This document shows, piece after piece, positions 17,357 to 25,692 of a stretch of DNA of 64,000 nucleotides; within the stretch, counting starts at the first letter, position 1, and every line of letters starts with the position of its first letter. The DNA is from a virus. The position numbers and the translations under genes are program-made. The notes under the pieces are model-generated. The model made no database searches, was not told the DNA's origin, and saw only the letters and a list, made by a program, of their open reading frames with translations. Location of the stretch: IMG/VR virus record IMGVR_UViG_3300020185_000033, positions 1 to 64,000 of that record; one strand, written 5' to 3'.

Positions 17357-18131
17357 CTAACTCTCCATGTCCGTATTCAGTATCAATGTGATAAGGCTGG
17401 TTCTTATCATTGTCATACCAATATAAACTTTTATGTGGTGGATCTCTCCAATCATGTACACTGTCGCTGATATAATAAAATAGTCTAAAGCCTACTCTAA
17501 ACTTATCCTCAGGACAATCTATCGGATTAGGATGTCCATGAAAGCCACGTTTGTGATATTTCCAAATTACAACATTGCCCATCTCTGGGAAGTAACTTAC
17601 AATTTTATCTTTCTTCTCGAAGTCCCAAAATTGTAAATCTCCATTCCACTCTGGCTCCCATTCAGGAGTAAAATATAGAATCAAACTTAATGCCCTATGT
17701 GTTTGACATTGTTCATTCCAATTAAAGTCAGTGTGTATTTTTAAACTATCACCTTTATAACTTTTCATGTACCCTGCCCCCACAAGATACGGATCAGGGA
17801 GTAAATGACCTACGTCACAAACTTTGCTTAACCATGTCAAGAAAGGTTTGCTATGTAAGGCACTAACTACTGCTCTGGCAACTGGTGCCTCTTCTAAATC
17901 ATTACACTCTTCCATATAACTATCAGCTCTTGTGAACGTTGTCCAAAATGCTTTAGGTATAGTTTTACTTTCTTCGTATAATGCTTTTGCTACATGCGGA
18001 GGAACAAAGTCCTCGACATGTAACGTAGGATAAGGCGGAGTATATCGATACTTCTCATTTAAAGAACGCATCTCTTCCTTCTTGCCCCACTTAGTAAAAA
18101 TATAATCTAGTATTTCCTGATCCGTAATCAA
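17340..18131 (-). CDS. 2-oxoglutarate/Fe(II)-dependent oxygenase (prolyl-hydroxylase-like)
   Basis: 263 aa if translation starts at the TTG at 18131, which has GGGGAGAG a few bases upstream and lies 1 nt after the previous stop. An in-frame ATG at 18071 is the alternative. A farther upstream ATG at 18215 would overlap the dehydrogenase gene by 83 nt and lacks support. In the 263-aa form the iron ligands are H133-x-D135 (IHTDFNW) and H198 (GFHGHP), with R212/R216 (FRVGFRLFYY) for 2-oxoglutarate. The double-stranded beta-helix spans about 110-225. Typical reactions are hydroxylation of proline, lysine or small molecules. 2OG oxygenases are frequent in marine T4-like phages, with mostly unknown targets. 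Confidence 0.82.
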   Translation of the reverse strand: MITDQEILDYIFTKWGKKEEMRSLNEKYRYTPPYPTLHVEDFVPPHVAKALYEESKTIPKAFWTTFTRADSYMEECNDLEEAPVARAVVSALHSKPFLTWLSKVCDVGHLLPDPYLVGAGYMKSYKGDSLKIHTDFNWNEQCQTHRALSLILYFTPEWEPEWNGDLQFWDFEKKDKIVSYFPEMGNVVIWKYHKRGFHGHPNPIDCPEDKFRVGFRLFYYISDSVHDWRDPPHKSLYWYDNDKNQPYHIDTEYGHGELDADED

Positions 18132-18132
18132 T

Positions 18133-19452
18133 TTACTCTCCCCTGGTGTTACCGTAATGTATAACAGTAATACCTTGAGCCTTAGGAGTCTTCCTCCACG
18201 GATCAATAACAACACTGCCTTCTGGGAAGGATAAGTCTGTGCCGTTACCCGTCTTAACAGTTAATGCAGTATCACAGTCTGTAACATTGTGATCACCGTA
18301 CCACTTAGACACAAAGTCCAATTGCTCACCGTAAGTGACCTCTGGGTTATGTGCTAGTAAGTAAACTGCTGGTTGGCTTAATACTTCTGCTGTAGGAATA
18401 TCTCCTGTTTGTTCGTCATAGTAGTAAAGGGTATTACCTGCTTTCTCTACATAATGACCTACGAGCATACTGCTAGAGCCTGCTTCGTATGGAACCATTG
18501 GCTTGTATGCTTTACCTACAATAATTATAGGCTTCTCATCATACATCTTACCTTGGAACATATATCCACTAGTGTGCTTGATAAGTTCCTTTGCCATGTT
18601 CTCTGCTTGTACTTCTCTACTACGCATTACTGCATCAAATAAGTCATAGCCTAAGTCCAAGTCCTCTGCCATCCAACGCAAGGCAATATTATCTCTAGGG
18701 TGGCAAGCACCACCATCGCCCATACCTGGCTTCATATAACCTGGTCCCATAATACGTCTGTCACTGTTAGCAAGTGCATCACATACAACTTCTGCATTGA
18801 TGTTGCCTGCCTTTTGAGCAACGTCTTGAATCATGTTTACTAAACTTACTTTTGCACTAATAAATGTGTTATAGAAAACTTTGATACATTCTACTTCGTC
18901 CCAAGTACCGATAACATAGTTTGGTTCATTCTGCATAATTGTATCGTAAAAGTCTCTTAACTGTTTCGCATCACCAGTTTCGCTTCCGTCTTCTGTACCT
19001 ATCATTACCATTTCTGGATTAACCATATCCCACTTGACTGTGCCCATAGCAATTAAGTATGGGTTGTAAATGAAACGTGCATTAGTAATAAGATGTACGA
19101 AGTCTCGTCTTACCGTTCCCGGTAGTACTGTTGATATAAGGACGACTAGTTGGTCTTTTGTTGCTACCTCATTCACCTGAGTTAGAACTCGCTTGACTGT
19201 ACTATAGTCGAAGTCCTTATTTGGTAAATGGCTGGTAGGTGCTTTTCCATCATATTGCGGATCATGTGGAGTTTGTACTGCAATAAAAACAATGTCTTGT
19301 CCTTTTACAGCATCTTCCATCTCGTTAACCATTGTAAAGTTTTCAGGCTCTACCGGGTTAATATCATATCCAACAACATCATGTACTTCGGCGACCATTT
19401 CGGCGCAGGCTTGTCCTAACTTGCCAACTCCGATAAATCCGATTGAGGCCAT
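18133..19452 (-). CDS. UDP-glucose/GDP-mannose dehydrogenase family protein
   Basis: 439 aa, full length. N-terminal NAD-binding GxGxxG motif IGFIGVGKLG (4-13) with Asp30 at the end of strand 2; STVLPGT (107-113). The catalytic lysine is probably Lys191 in ECIKVFYN, and the catalytic cysteine is Cys250 in GMGDGGACHPRD, where the family usually has GFGGSCFPKD. Members oxidise a nucleotide sugar's C6 hydroxyl to a carboxylate with two NAD+. The altered residues around Cys250 may mean an unusual sugar. AGGAG lies upstream of the ATG, and a late-promoter-like octamer is about 50 bp upstream (19503-19510), so this gene probably heads its own transcript into the oxygenase, PLP and radical SAM genes. 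Confidence 0.88.
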   Translation of the reverse strand: MASIGFIGVGKLGQACAEMVAEVHDVVGYDINPVEPENFTMVNEMEDAVKGQDIVFIAVQTPHDPQYDGKAPTSHLPNKDFDYSTVKRVLTQVNEVATKDQLVVLISTVLPGTVRRDFVHLITNARFIYNPYLIAMGTVKWDMVNPEMVMIGTEDGSETGDAKQLRDFYDTIMQNEPNYVIGTWDEVECIKVFYNTFISAKVSLVNMIQDVAQKAGNINAEVVCDALANSDRRIMGPGYMKPGMGDGGACHPRDNIALRWMAEDLDLGYDLFDAVMRSREVQAENMAKELIKHTSGYMFQGKMYDEKPIIIVGKAYKPMVPYEAGSSSMLVGHYVEKAGNTLYYYDEQTGDIPTAEVLSQPAVYLLAHNPEVTYGEQLDFVSKWYGDHNVTDCDTALTVKTGNGTDLSFPEGSVVIDPWRKTPKAQGITVIHYGNTRGE

Positions 19453-19502
19453 GTTGTTCTCCTAAATTTTTAAATATGTGTGTGTAGAATTAACTACTCT
19501 TA

Positions 19503-19510
19503 TATTTATC
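19503..19510 (-). promoter_or_regulatory. Late-promoter-like GATAAATA box
   Basis: Minus-strand GATAAATA in the 89-bp gap between two genes, about 50 bp upstream of the dehydrogenase ATG, which has its own AGGAG. It matches the NATAAATA late-promoter octamer known from T4-like phages. It is one of several copies in this window, all just upstream of genes. Confidence 0.55.
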
Positions 19511-19541
19511 ATCTAAGTTAAACAGTGTTTTAAAGTTGTGA

Positions 19542-20663
19542 TTAAGTATTTCTTGCTGAGAAAACATTTTCTATAAGACGTTGTCTATATATGTCTCGGT
19601 TTTTACCTGACAGTGTTTTGTAATTGTATAATGCTATTTGTAGAATACGATCCCAATCATATGTATCTATGTTATTAATAATGTGTATAATATTATCATT
19701 CGTTTCTGCCCAGTCTAGACTTATGTAGTCGCCAAATATTTCTGTGTAGGGATTATATCCCATGTCTCTTAATGCGTCTAGAATATACCTACTACCATTT
19801 ATAACAAACGGCATACCATACAAAATAGGCTTAAATGTTTTTTCTGTTATTTGTGTTATAGGATATAAGTCAGAGCCTACATCAGGAAATGTTTCCATAC
19901 TGATCCACAATTTAGATTGTGTTACCCATTGTTGTTTAACATCTCTATCATTACATTGTAAGGGATTACTTTCGTATTTTGGATTTATTATATGTTTATC
20001 CCAACTACCTATTATATTATTTTCCACTAGACTGTTATTACAGGCTTTGAACCACATATCTAATCTGTGTGATTTAATTTTACCCAGTAAGCATGTAAAG
20101 TCATGCTTTTTATTATTATGCGTGTTATCTTTAATGAACCTTTTTATGTCAACGTCTTCTAACCATTCAGGTATAAGCCTGCTAGTATTTGCTTCTTGTT
20201 CCCAAATATTTGCATGTACCCAATTAATATCTGGATACTTTTTTGCCAGTCTTGGATCAACGTTGTCACTCACAATAGTAAATGATTTAGTATTGGACAC
20301 CCAGTTAAACAGTGTGGGATCATCGTATACCTTGGGCAGGTAATCTAGTTGCTCAAAAAACGGTATGCCCGGTATCCATGGCTCAGCAGGATTAGTTATT
20401 AAAATATGTTTGTCTCTAATCCAATCTCGTTCTTTTAATGCATAAAAAAGGTGAGTCGAAAGTTCTAGTATATCTGTTGTGTTCTCTTTAGCATCGTCGT
20501 AATCAACAAGTTCTATGTCTGTGCCTAACAGTTTGTTAAGACTAAAGTGAGACACTGCTGTCCATGGACTAATTGGATCAAGTAGTGTGTTGATATCTGT
20601 TAGCCGGTCGATGTCAAACAAATTACTATTATGTCGAGTAAAATTTATTGTTTTAATTTTCAT
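19542..20663 (-). CDS. Putative glycosyltransferase-like protein (ITEKTFK family, copy A)
   Basis: 373 aa. The C-terminal half holds ITQITEKTFKPILYGMPFVINGS, a motif like the nucleotide-sugar-binding C-terminal domain of GT-B glycosyltransferases (fucosyltransferase-like E-K-x-x-x-A/P-...-G-x-P). The N-terminal domain has alternating strand/helix stretches (LITNPAEPW, FTIVSDN). It is distantly related to the proteins at 20668-21990 and 32044-33303, which share the ITEKT(F/L)K core. It starts 4 nt after the previous stop. The donor and acceptor are unknown, and the family call is by motif only. Confidence 0.55.
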   Translation of the reverse strand: MKIKTINFTRHNSNLFDIDRLTDINTLLDPISPWTAVSHFSLNKLLGTDIELVDYDDAKENTTDILELSTHLFYALKERDWIRDKHILITNPAEPWIPGIPFFEQLDYLPKVYDDPTLFNWVSNTKSFTIVSDNVDPRLAKKYPDINWVHANIWEQEANTSRLIPEWLEDVDIKRFIKDNTHNNKKHDFTCLLGKIKSHRLDMWFKACNNSLVENNIIGSWDKHIINPKYESNPLQCNDRDVKQQWVTQSKLWISMETFPDVGSDLYPITQITEKTFKPILYGMPFVINGSRYILDALRDMGYNPYTEIFGDYISLDWAETNDNIIHIINNIDTYDWDRILQIALYNYKTLSGKNRDIYRQRLIENVFSARNT

Positions 20664-20667
20664 AACT

Positions 20668-21990
20668 TTACTGTCTTTTAAAATGCTGAGCGTTTATATT
20701 AAACGGGTCATTGTTAGCCATTAGTGTAATTAGTTTTTTGTTATGTTTTATTTTTTCCTGTACCTGGGGTGAAAAAAACTTTTCATGTATTTCTATTAGT
20801 GGTGTCTCTAGATAGTTAACTAATACTTCCTTTATAGCTTCCATACGCTCTCCGTCATCATGTATGTTGTCGAATGAATAGTCGAATATCTCTGGGAAAA
20901 GTTTAAAGCCTAATCCAGATATATGTTGATGAGAGTGGCGCAATCCCACACATAACAAAGGCAATTCAAAATAAAATGCTTTAAAGGTTTTCTCTGTTAT
21001 AAATCCTGTGAATGAACTGTGCTCATACTCTCCCCAGTCATTTCCTCCACCAGATGTAGGATTGGTGTTTGAATTAAAGTATGTTTCACATGCTATCCAG
21101 GAATACGCACTTGATATAACTCTATAAGGAGGACTATCTTGGTTACGCAAAAATCTGCCGTCTCTGTGTCTAGAATAAGAATTAACTGCTTCCTTCTTTA
21201 AAAATATTCCTTTGTCTCTGTATGAGTAATATATGTCTCGTTCGTAAGGAGCAATAGTGTCTACTACTTGTGTGCGATGGGTTTTCGTAAAGTTATTTAA
21301 GCACACTAGTTTTTTAAATCTAATCTTGTTCCCTGTTTTATCTAGAATACTGTCGGGCCAAGATTTTTTGCCCGGACTATCTGATATGCGTAGAGGATAT
21401 ATAGTAAAGTACTGTACATCTGCTCCTTGCAAGACACGTTTATACTTTCTACAAATTGTCCAGTTAGCCATTAAAAATTTAAGACGGTCATACCCTATAG
21501 GCTCAAAATCCTTTGCAAGTTTCTCTGCTCTATCAAACTCTCGAAACTCATCTAGATACATATCCCACCCATTCACGAATGCTATGTGCAAGTTTTTGCA
21601 ATTAGCATTAATAAACTCTTGTACTAATCCACTAAAGTCTATATTTTTATCGTTGTATGGATATGTAGATATACCCATGGTGTAATACATATTCTTATTA
21701 GGATATCGATTACAAAGGTCTTTTATTTGATCCCAATCATCTACAATAATAATCGAGCCGTAAAAATTTGTTCTCTCAAACTCGCCTTCTAAGAAGTGCG
21801 GACTTATACTAACGAAGTTTCTGTTATCGTCGCTTTGTCCTTTCTCCAAGCAAATGCCGCCTTGGTCGTCAGTAGTACAAATACTGTGATAGATATATAG
21901 TTCGCTTGTTGAAGATATATCCGGGTTGGTATTCAGTAGTTTGTCGTATGACCAAACTAAATGTTCTGATACTCCTCCTATTTCAATCAT
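20668..21990 (-). CDS. Putative glycosyltransferase-like protein (ITEKTFK family, copy B)
   Basis: 440 aa. The C-terminal half contains FITEKTFKAFYFELPLLCVG (about 345-364), followed by GLGFKLFPEIFDYSFD; both are nearly repeated in the 419-aa protein at 32044-33303 (YITEKTLKSAFFKLPMLICG, RLGFKSFPEFFDESYD). The central part has KKLVCLNNFTKTHRTQVVD, also similar (VLTLNNIVKDHRTAVV) in that protein. So these two are clear paralogues, and copy A is a more distant one. The layout fits a GT-B-like fold with the donor site in the second half. The start overlaps the radical SAM copy 6 stop by 4 nt. Substrate unknown. Confidence 0.55.
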   Translation of the reverse strand: MIEIGGVSEHLVWSYDKLLNTNPDISSTSELYIYHSICTTDDQGGICLEKGQSDDNRNFVSISPHFLEGEFERTNFYGSIIIVDDWDQIKDLCNRYPNKNMYYTMGISTYPYNDKNIDFSGLVQEFINANCKNLHIAFVNGWDMYLDEFREFDRAEKLAKDFEPIGYDRLKFLMANWTICRKYKRVLQGADVQYFTIYPLRISDSPGKKSWPDSILDKTGNKIRFKKLVCLNNFTKTHRTQVVDTIAPYERDIYYSYRDKGIFLKKEAVNSYSRHRDGRFLRNQDSPPYRVISSAYSWIACETYFNSNTNPTSGGGNDWGEYEHSSFTGFITEKTFKAFYFELPLLCVGLRHSHQHISGLGFKLFPEIFDYSFDNIHDDGERMEAIKEVLVNYLETPLIEIHEKFFSPQVQEKIKHNKKLITLMANNDPFNINAQHFKRQ

Positions 21991-23402
21991 CTGCTGTTAT
22001 GCTTCGGGTCTGTTCGTGTGTACCAATTATATAGTTCTTCGTCTGCACTGTATATGTCCTGTATAGTTAATGCTTCGCCTGGTGCTCCATCGTTTCGTAT
22101 TTCTGCAATAGTTTTTTGCCACTGTCTGCCGTTAAAGAACTGTTCTTCGTGTGTGTCCGGAAACTGTTCTGCAAACGTGGGTGTATTTAATATTGCCTCT
22201 AATTGTGCTATCACTGTGCTTTGTTTTTCTGTAACTATAGGGCGTAAGTCATTTAGTAAACTGTTTACTATCCTATCTAGTATATGCCTAGGCCAACTCA
22301 TAAAACTAAACACAATGTCAGGGTGGAATGCAAACATATTCTTTGTTTCTATTTTAACGTTAAGGTCTATAGCATACTGTACAAACTCGCGTAAGCCAAA
22401 TAGTCCCGGGCCTGTTAGTGTTAAGTCCATTAACATTTTACTGTCACCGCCTGGACATGCAACACCTTCTCTAAAGTTTTTATCCCACTCTTCCCAAACT
22501 AATCCTGTGCGAATAAACTCTCCGATTTTTCCAATGCCGTCTATACTAGCACACATAGTCCAATCTTTTGCTTGTGGTAACCAGTCATACAAATAATTTT
22601 TACCGTAGCGAACTCTACTTAGATTACTGTTGTAACGTAAGTGTACTTTGTTTAAGTTTCCATCTTCGGCAAGTCTAGCCATACTTTTCCAATGTATATC
22701 ATACATCAATGGCTCACCTCCTACCCAGTATATTTCTTCTACTGTGCCTGACTTAATGGCTTCCCAAAATTCTTCTTCTACTACTTCTTGCTGAAACTTT
22801 TGGATTATCTCTTTATTTTCCGGGACCATGAACGGCTGACTCTCCGGCGTCCAATGATCGTTCTGTCTCTTTTCTGTTTCCCATGCCGAGCTAAGTTGTT
22901 CACCACACATACGGCACTTAAAGTTACACAGATTGCTAACCCTATAATCAAAACTGATAGGGTCCATAGTTGTACTTCCATCATCGGTTGTCTCCTCAAA
23001 ACATTTGTCTATCTTGTCTTCAAATAAGAAGCCTGTAAACCACTGACGATATGTGCTTTGACTTAGTATACTGTCATTACAAACAGCACATTGCGGAATA
23101 GTTTCTCCAGCAAGTAGTTTAAGGCGTATGTCTCTCATATACTTACTGTTCCAATGTTCTTTTAAACTTATCGGCTGGTAGTCTGCAATAGTGCCACTCT
23201 CTTTAAATAAGCCTGTGCTTTCATCATTACTGGCATCAATGTACTGCTTTTGAAACTGGTGTTCTTCTCTACTAGCACAGCACATACGTCTTTCAGACTG
23301 CGGACTAATATATGTATGAGTCCATGGTGCTGTACAAAAAACTTTGTTCTCTGATTCTGGGTGCATAGAACCATGCTCCCATTTAGGTTTAACTCTTTTC
23401 AT
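21987..23402 (-). CDS. Twitch-domain radical SAM protein (copy 6)
   Basis: 471 aa from the ATG at 23402, chosen because GGTGGAG lies six bases upstream; an in-frame ATG at 23423 has weak signals. Twitch: FCTAPWTH (Cys23), MCC (41, 42), CAVCNDS (105, 108). Radical SAM motif CNFKCRMC at 159, 163 and 166; GGEP at 228-231. The region between the twitch pair and the second pair is about 15-20 residues longer than in copies 1-5. ASIDGIGKIGEFIRTGLVW is the core match to its sisters. It overlaps copy 7 by 14 nt and the downstream glycosyltransferase-like gene by 4 nt. Substrate unknown. Confidence 0.9.
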   Translation of the reverse strand: MKRVKPKWEHGSMHPESENKVFCTAPWTHTYISPQSERRMCCASREEHQFQKQYIDASNDESTGLFKESGTIADYQPISLKEHWNSKYMRDIRLKLLAGETIPQCAVCNDSILSQSTYRQWFTGFLFEDKIDKCFEETTDDGSTTMDPISFDYRVSNLCNFKCRMCGEQLSSAWETEKRQNDHWTPESQPFMVPENKEIIQKFQQEVVEEEFWEAIKSGTVEEIYWVGGEPLMYDIHWKSMARLAEDGNLNKVHLRYNSNLSRVRYGKNYLYDWLPQAKDWTMCASIDGIGKIGEFIRTGLVWEEWDKNFREGVACPGGDSKMLMDLTLTGPGLFGLREFVQYAIDLNVKIETKNMFAFHPDIVFSFMSWPRHILDRIVNSLLNDLRPIVTEKQSTVIAQLEAILNTPTFAEQFPDTHEEQFFNGRQWQKTIAEIRNDGAPGEALTIQDIYSADEELYNWYTRTDPKHNSR

Positions 23403-25071
23403 CGACTGCTCCACCAAGTCCATCTGTCTCGGTGTCCCAACCTATACTGCTACCTGATTTACGTTTGATATTCGGATTGTAGTCTGGATCATCTTTATAT
23501 TTTTCATCGTCGTAATCGTCATCGCTCTCACCTGTTTGACGTCCACGTACTTTCATTTCTACAACTTTAACTTCTCCATCCTCTGTAACAATACGTTTAG
23601 CATACAGTGTATTTGTTACACCAACACTATCCGGTGCTTGTATATCGTGGTCATCACTGATGTCTAAGACTTCAATACTGTCATACCATTCTGCAAGTCT
23701 TGGGAATGTTTCTTTAAAATTAAATCCTCGTCTTGCATCATACTGTTCATAAAATACTTTGAAGTCATGATGTAGTAAGTGTTGTTCTGCAGTATTTCTG
23801 TGCGGAGTCTTTACAACATCTAAGTATTCAATTAGTCTACTAATTTGATCTTGCTCCCACGGTTGCAATAATTCAGCGCCTGTGATTTCTGACTTCTCAC
23901 CTTTTGCTCTAACGTTATCTAGCCAATCACTAATTTCATCATGATACATTTTACGCAAGTGATCTGGTAATGTTAACGGACTTTGGAAACTAGGAAAACG
24001 TAATATGTTCACACTAATACCAGGTACATGATGTCCGTACTTACGTTTCATTTCTAATGTCCAATCCCAAAACTGCGTGATTGTGTCTAAGCATAAAGCA
24101 TTAATAGTCATCATACAATGTACACCTTCGAACCTTGCTTCACTGGCAAAACGTTCAAACTGTTTCGTCCATATGTCCCATTCCAGTCCGTCCCTAATGT
24201 ACTCTGCTTGTGCGCCAAAGGCTTCATTACTAGTGTACACATGGAAGTGTTCAATGTGTTGTGTTGCATCGATAAACCTATCGAGCAATGCTGGCTTAGC
24301 CATTAAGTTACTGTTAATTGCCAAACGCATTTTATGTTTGTTCGGATCATCAGACTCTTTAAACCAATCAAACAACTTATAAATTTCAGGAGTCATTAAT
24401 GGCTCACCGCCTGTAACTCTAATCTCTTCTAAGTCCTTACTTAGTTCGGGCCACCACTTCCAAAAAGCATCAACATAAGGATTAACATCACCGCGTTCAA
24501 ACGGCTCGGCATACGGAGCATCATCAATAAAGTGACCTCTTGCATCACTCTTAATACCTTGATATCCACCATTAGTTCTAATATCTTTAACCCATGTACT
24601 ACTAAATGCTGGGTTACAATAACTACATGCAAGTTGACATGTCCTATCAAAAGCAATTTCCATTGTTTTTAAATTAACATCTTCTTGCGGATCTAATGTT
24701 GCAATAAGATCCAAGTCATCGTCTTCGTAGATAACTGTCTTATAAACTCTGTCAGACACTGGCTCATTACCGTCTGAGTCTTGGCCCATGTCTTCTATCT
24801 TCCAACAGTACTCACACTCTTTTGGTCGATCACCTTTCTGCATCATATCACGCATCTTTTTCTTATGCCGTGTGTTATGAATAGCTGATGGATTTGTTTT
24901 AATTTCTTCTGTATCTATTTGGTGTGCCGGGGGATGATGGCAACTGGTTGTACCGCCATGGCCCAACCATATTGTTGCGTTAAACCACTTAGCTCCACAG
25001 AACGAATTACTAACAGGATCAATCTTCCGTGCTTTAAACTCTCTGTGTGTCTCTCCTACTTTTCTTACCAT
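23389..25071 (-). CDS. Twitch-domain radical SAM protein (copy 7, CHHPPAH subtype)
   Basis: 560 aa. Radical SAM motif CQLACSYC at 145, 149 and 152; GGEP at 221-224. The N-terminal cysteine region differs from copies 1-6: FCGAKWFN (Cys25), then SCHHPPAHQI (Cys44) instead of a CC pair, then CEYCWKIEDMG (86, 89). Copy 8 shares this subtype and also DVNPYVDAFWKWWPEL (about 195-210). The C-terminal FPRLAEWYDS motif is followed by an acidic, disordered tail (about 500-560) unique to this copy. The TAATG junction with the SDR gene (1-nt overlap) shows coupling. Fe-S and SAM roles follow the family; the substrate is unknown. Confidence 0.9.
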   Translation of the reverse strand: MVRKVGETHREFKARKIDPVSNSFCGAKWFNATIWLGHGGTTSCHHPPAHQIDTEEIKTNPSAIHNTRHKKKMRDMMQKGDRPKECEYCWKIEDMGQDSDGNEPVSDRVYKTVIYEDDDLDLIATLDPQEDVNLKTMEIAFDRTCQLACSYCNPAFSSTWVKDIRTNGGYQGIKSDARGHFIDDAPYAEPFERGDVNPYVDAFWKWWPELSKDLEEIRVTGGEPLMTPEIYKLFDWFKESDDPNKHKMRLAINSNLMAKPALLDRFIDATQHIEHFHVYTSNEAFGAQAEYIRDGLEWDIWTKQFERFASEARFEGVHCMMTINALCLDTITQFWDWTLEMKRKYGHHVPGISVNILRFPSFQSPLTLPDHLRKMYHDEISDWLDNVRAKGEKSEITGAELLQPWEQDQISRLIEYLDVVKTPHRNTAEQHLLHHDFKVFYEQYDARRGFNFKETFPRLAEWYDSIEVLDISDDHDIQAPDSVGVTNTLYAKRIVTEDGEVKVVEMKVRGRQTGESDDDYDDEKYKDDPDYNPNIKRKSGSSIGWDTETDGLGGAVDEKS

Positions 25072-25667
25072 TACATATTCCCTACGTCAAAACTTAGATT
25101 TCTAACCTGTACATGTCTTTTTAGATCTATCAACCATTCGATTTGTTCTGCTACACTATCAGCTGTCATCATAAAGTCTTCTGCAAAGTCTTTAAATATT
25201 GCTGTACTGTCAGTGTCAACAAATCCCGGTTTGATTAGACTCACTCTACACTTTCCCTGTTTGTGCATATTGGCTAATTGTAAACTTGCCCAGTCTAATC
25301 TGGCTTTGTCGCTTACATAGGGCGTCCATTCTGCACTGTAACCCATTTGACTAAAGTTAGTTATACTGTCGCTACTAGTAGCACTCATATTAACTATTAG
25401 TCTAGGTTTATTTTGCCATTGCTCATACATCAAATACAATAACCTAACTTGGTTATCTGGAACGTATGCATTATTTATAAATGCATCAGCGTTCCATTCT
25501 ACTGCTTCTTTAACAACTTTTTTGCATGTACTTACTTTCATTAAGTTGTAGCCATTGGACTTACTAAAGCCTTTAAGTTCAAAACCCCTGTCCTCTAAAC
25601 GATTCCAAAGCTCTTTTCCTATACCTCTAGTGTGTCCTGTTATAGCAATTCTTTTAAGATGTGGCAT
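25071..25667 (-). CDS. Short-chain dehydrogenase/reductase (SDR)
   Basis: 198 aa, short for an SDR (usually about 250). Cofactor motif TGHTRGIGKEL (10-20) matches TGxxxGIG. NNAYVP (65-70) replaces the usual NNAG. SATSS (95-99) contains the catalytic serine, and the active-site pair is Tyr117/Lys121 (YVSDK). KPGFVDT (about 150) is the PG motif after the active site. It would oxidise or reduce a carbonyl or hydroxyl with NAD(P)H. It lies directly upstream of radical SAM copy 7 (1-nt overlap), so it likely acts in the same pathway. AGTAAATA sits five bases before its ATG, the same spacing as three late-promoter boxes elsewhere. Confidence 0.85.
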   Translation of the reverse strand: MPHLKRIAITGHTRGIGKELWNRLEDRGFELKGFSKSNGYNLMKVSTCKKVVKEAVEWNADAFINNAYVPDNQVRLLYLMYEQWQNKPRLIVNMSATSSDSITNFSQMGYSAEWTPYVSDKARLDWASLQLANMHKQGKCRVSLIKPGFVDTDSTAIFKDFAEDFMMTADSVAEQIEWLIDLKRHVQVRNLSFDVGNM

Positions 25668-25672
25668 GTGTA

Positions 25673-25680
25673 TATTTACT
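25673..25680 (-). promoter_or_regulatory. Variant late-promoter-like AGTAAATA box, 5 nt before ATG
   Basis: Minus-strand AGTAAATA lies exactly five bases upstream of the SDR ATG at 25667. A second match, AATAAATA, lies at 25690-25697 over the metK stop codon. Either could drive SDR and the following radical SAM genes. The spacing equals that of the boxes before the genes at 38480, 34726 and 62338, which would give leaderless or nearly leaderless mRNA. Confidence 0.4.
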
Positions 25681-25692
25681 CTATTGTGTTAT

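Noticed and set aside
19762-20343. Plus-strand frame of 193 codons
   Set aside because: Antisense to the ITEKTFK family copy A, no start signals, no recognisable protein.
22018-22596. Plus-strand frame of 192 codons
   Set aside because: Antisense to radical SAM copy 6; the minus-strand frame has clear catalytic motifs.
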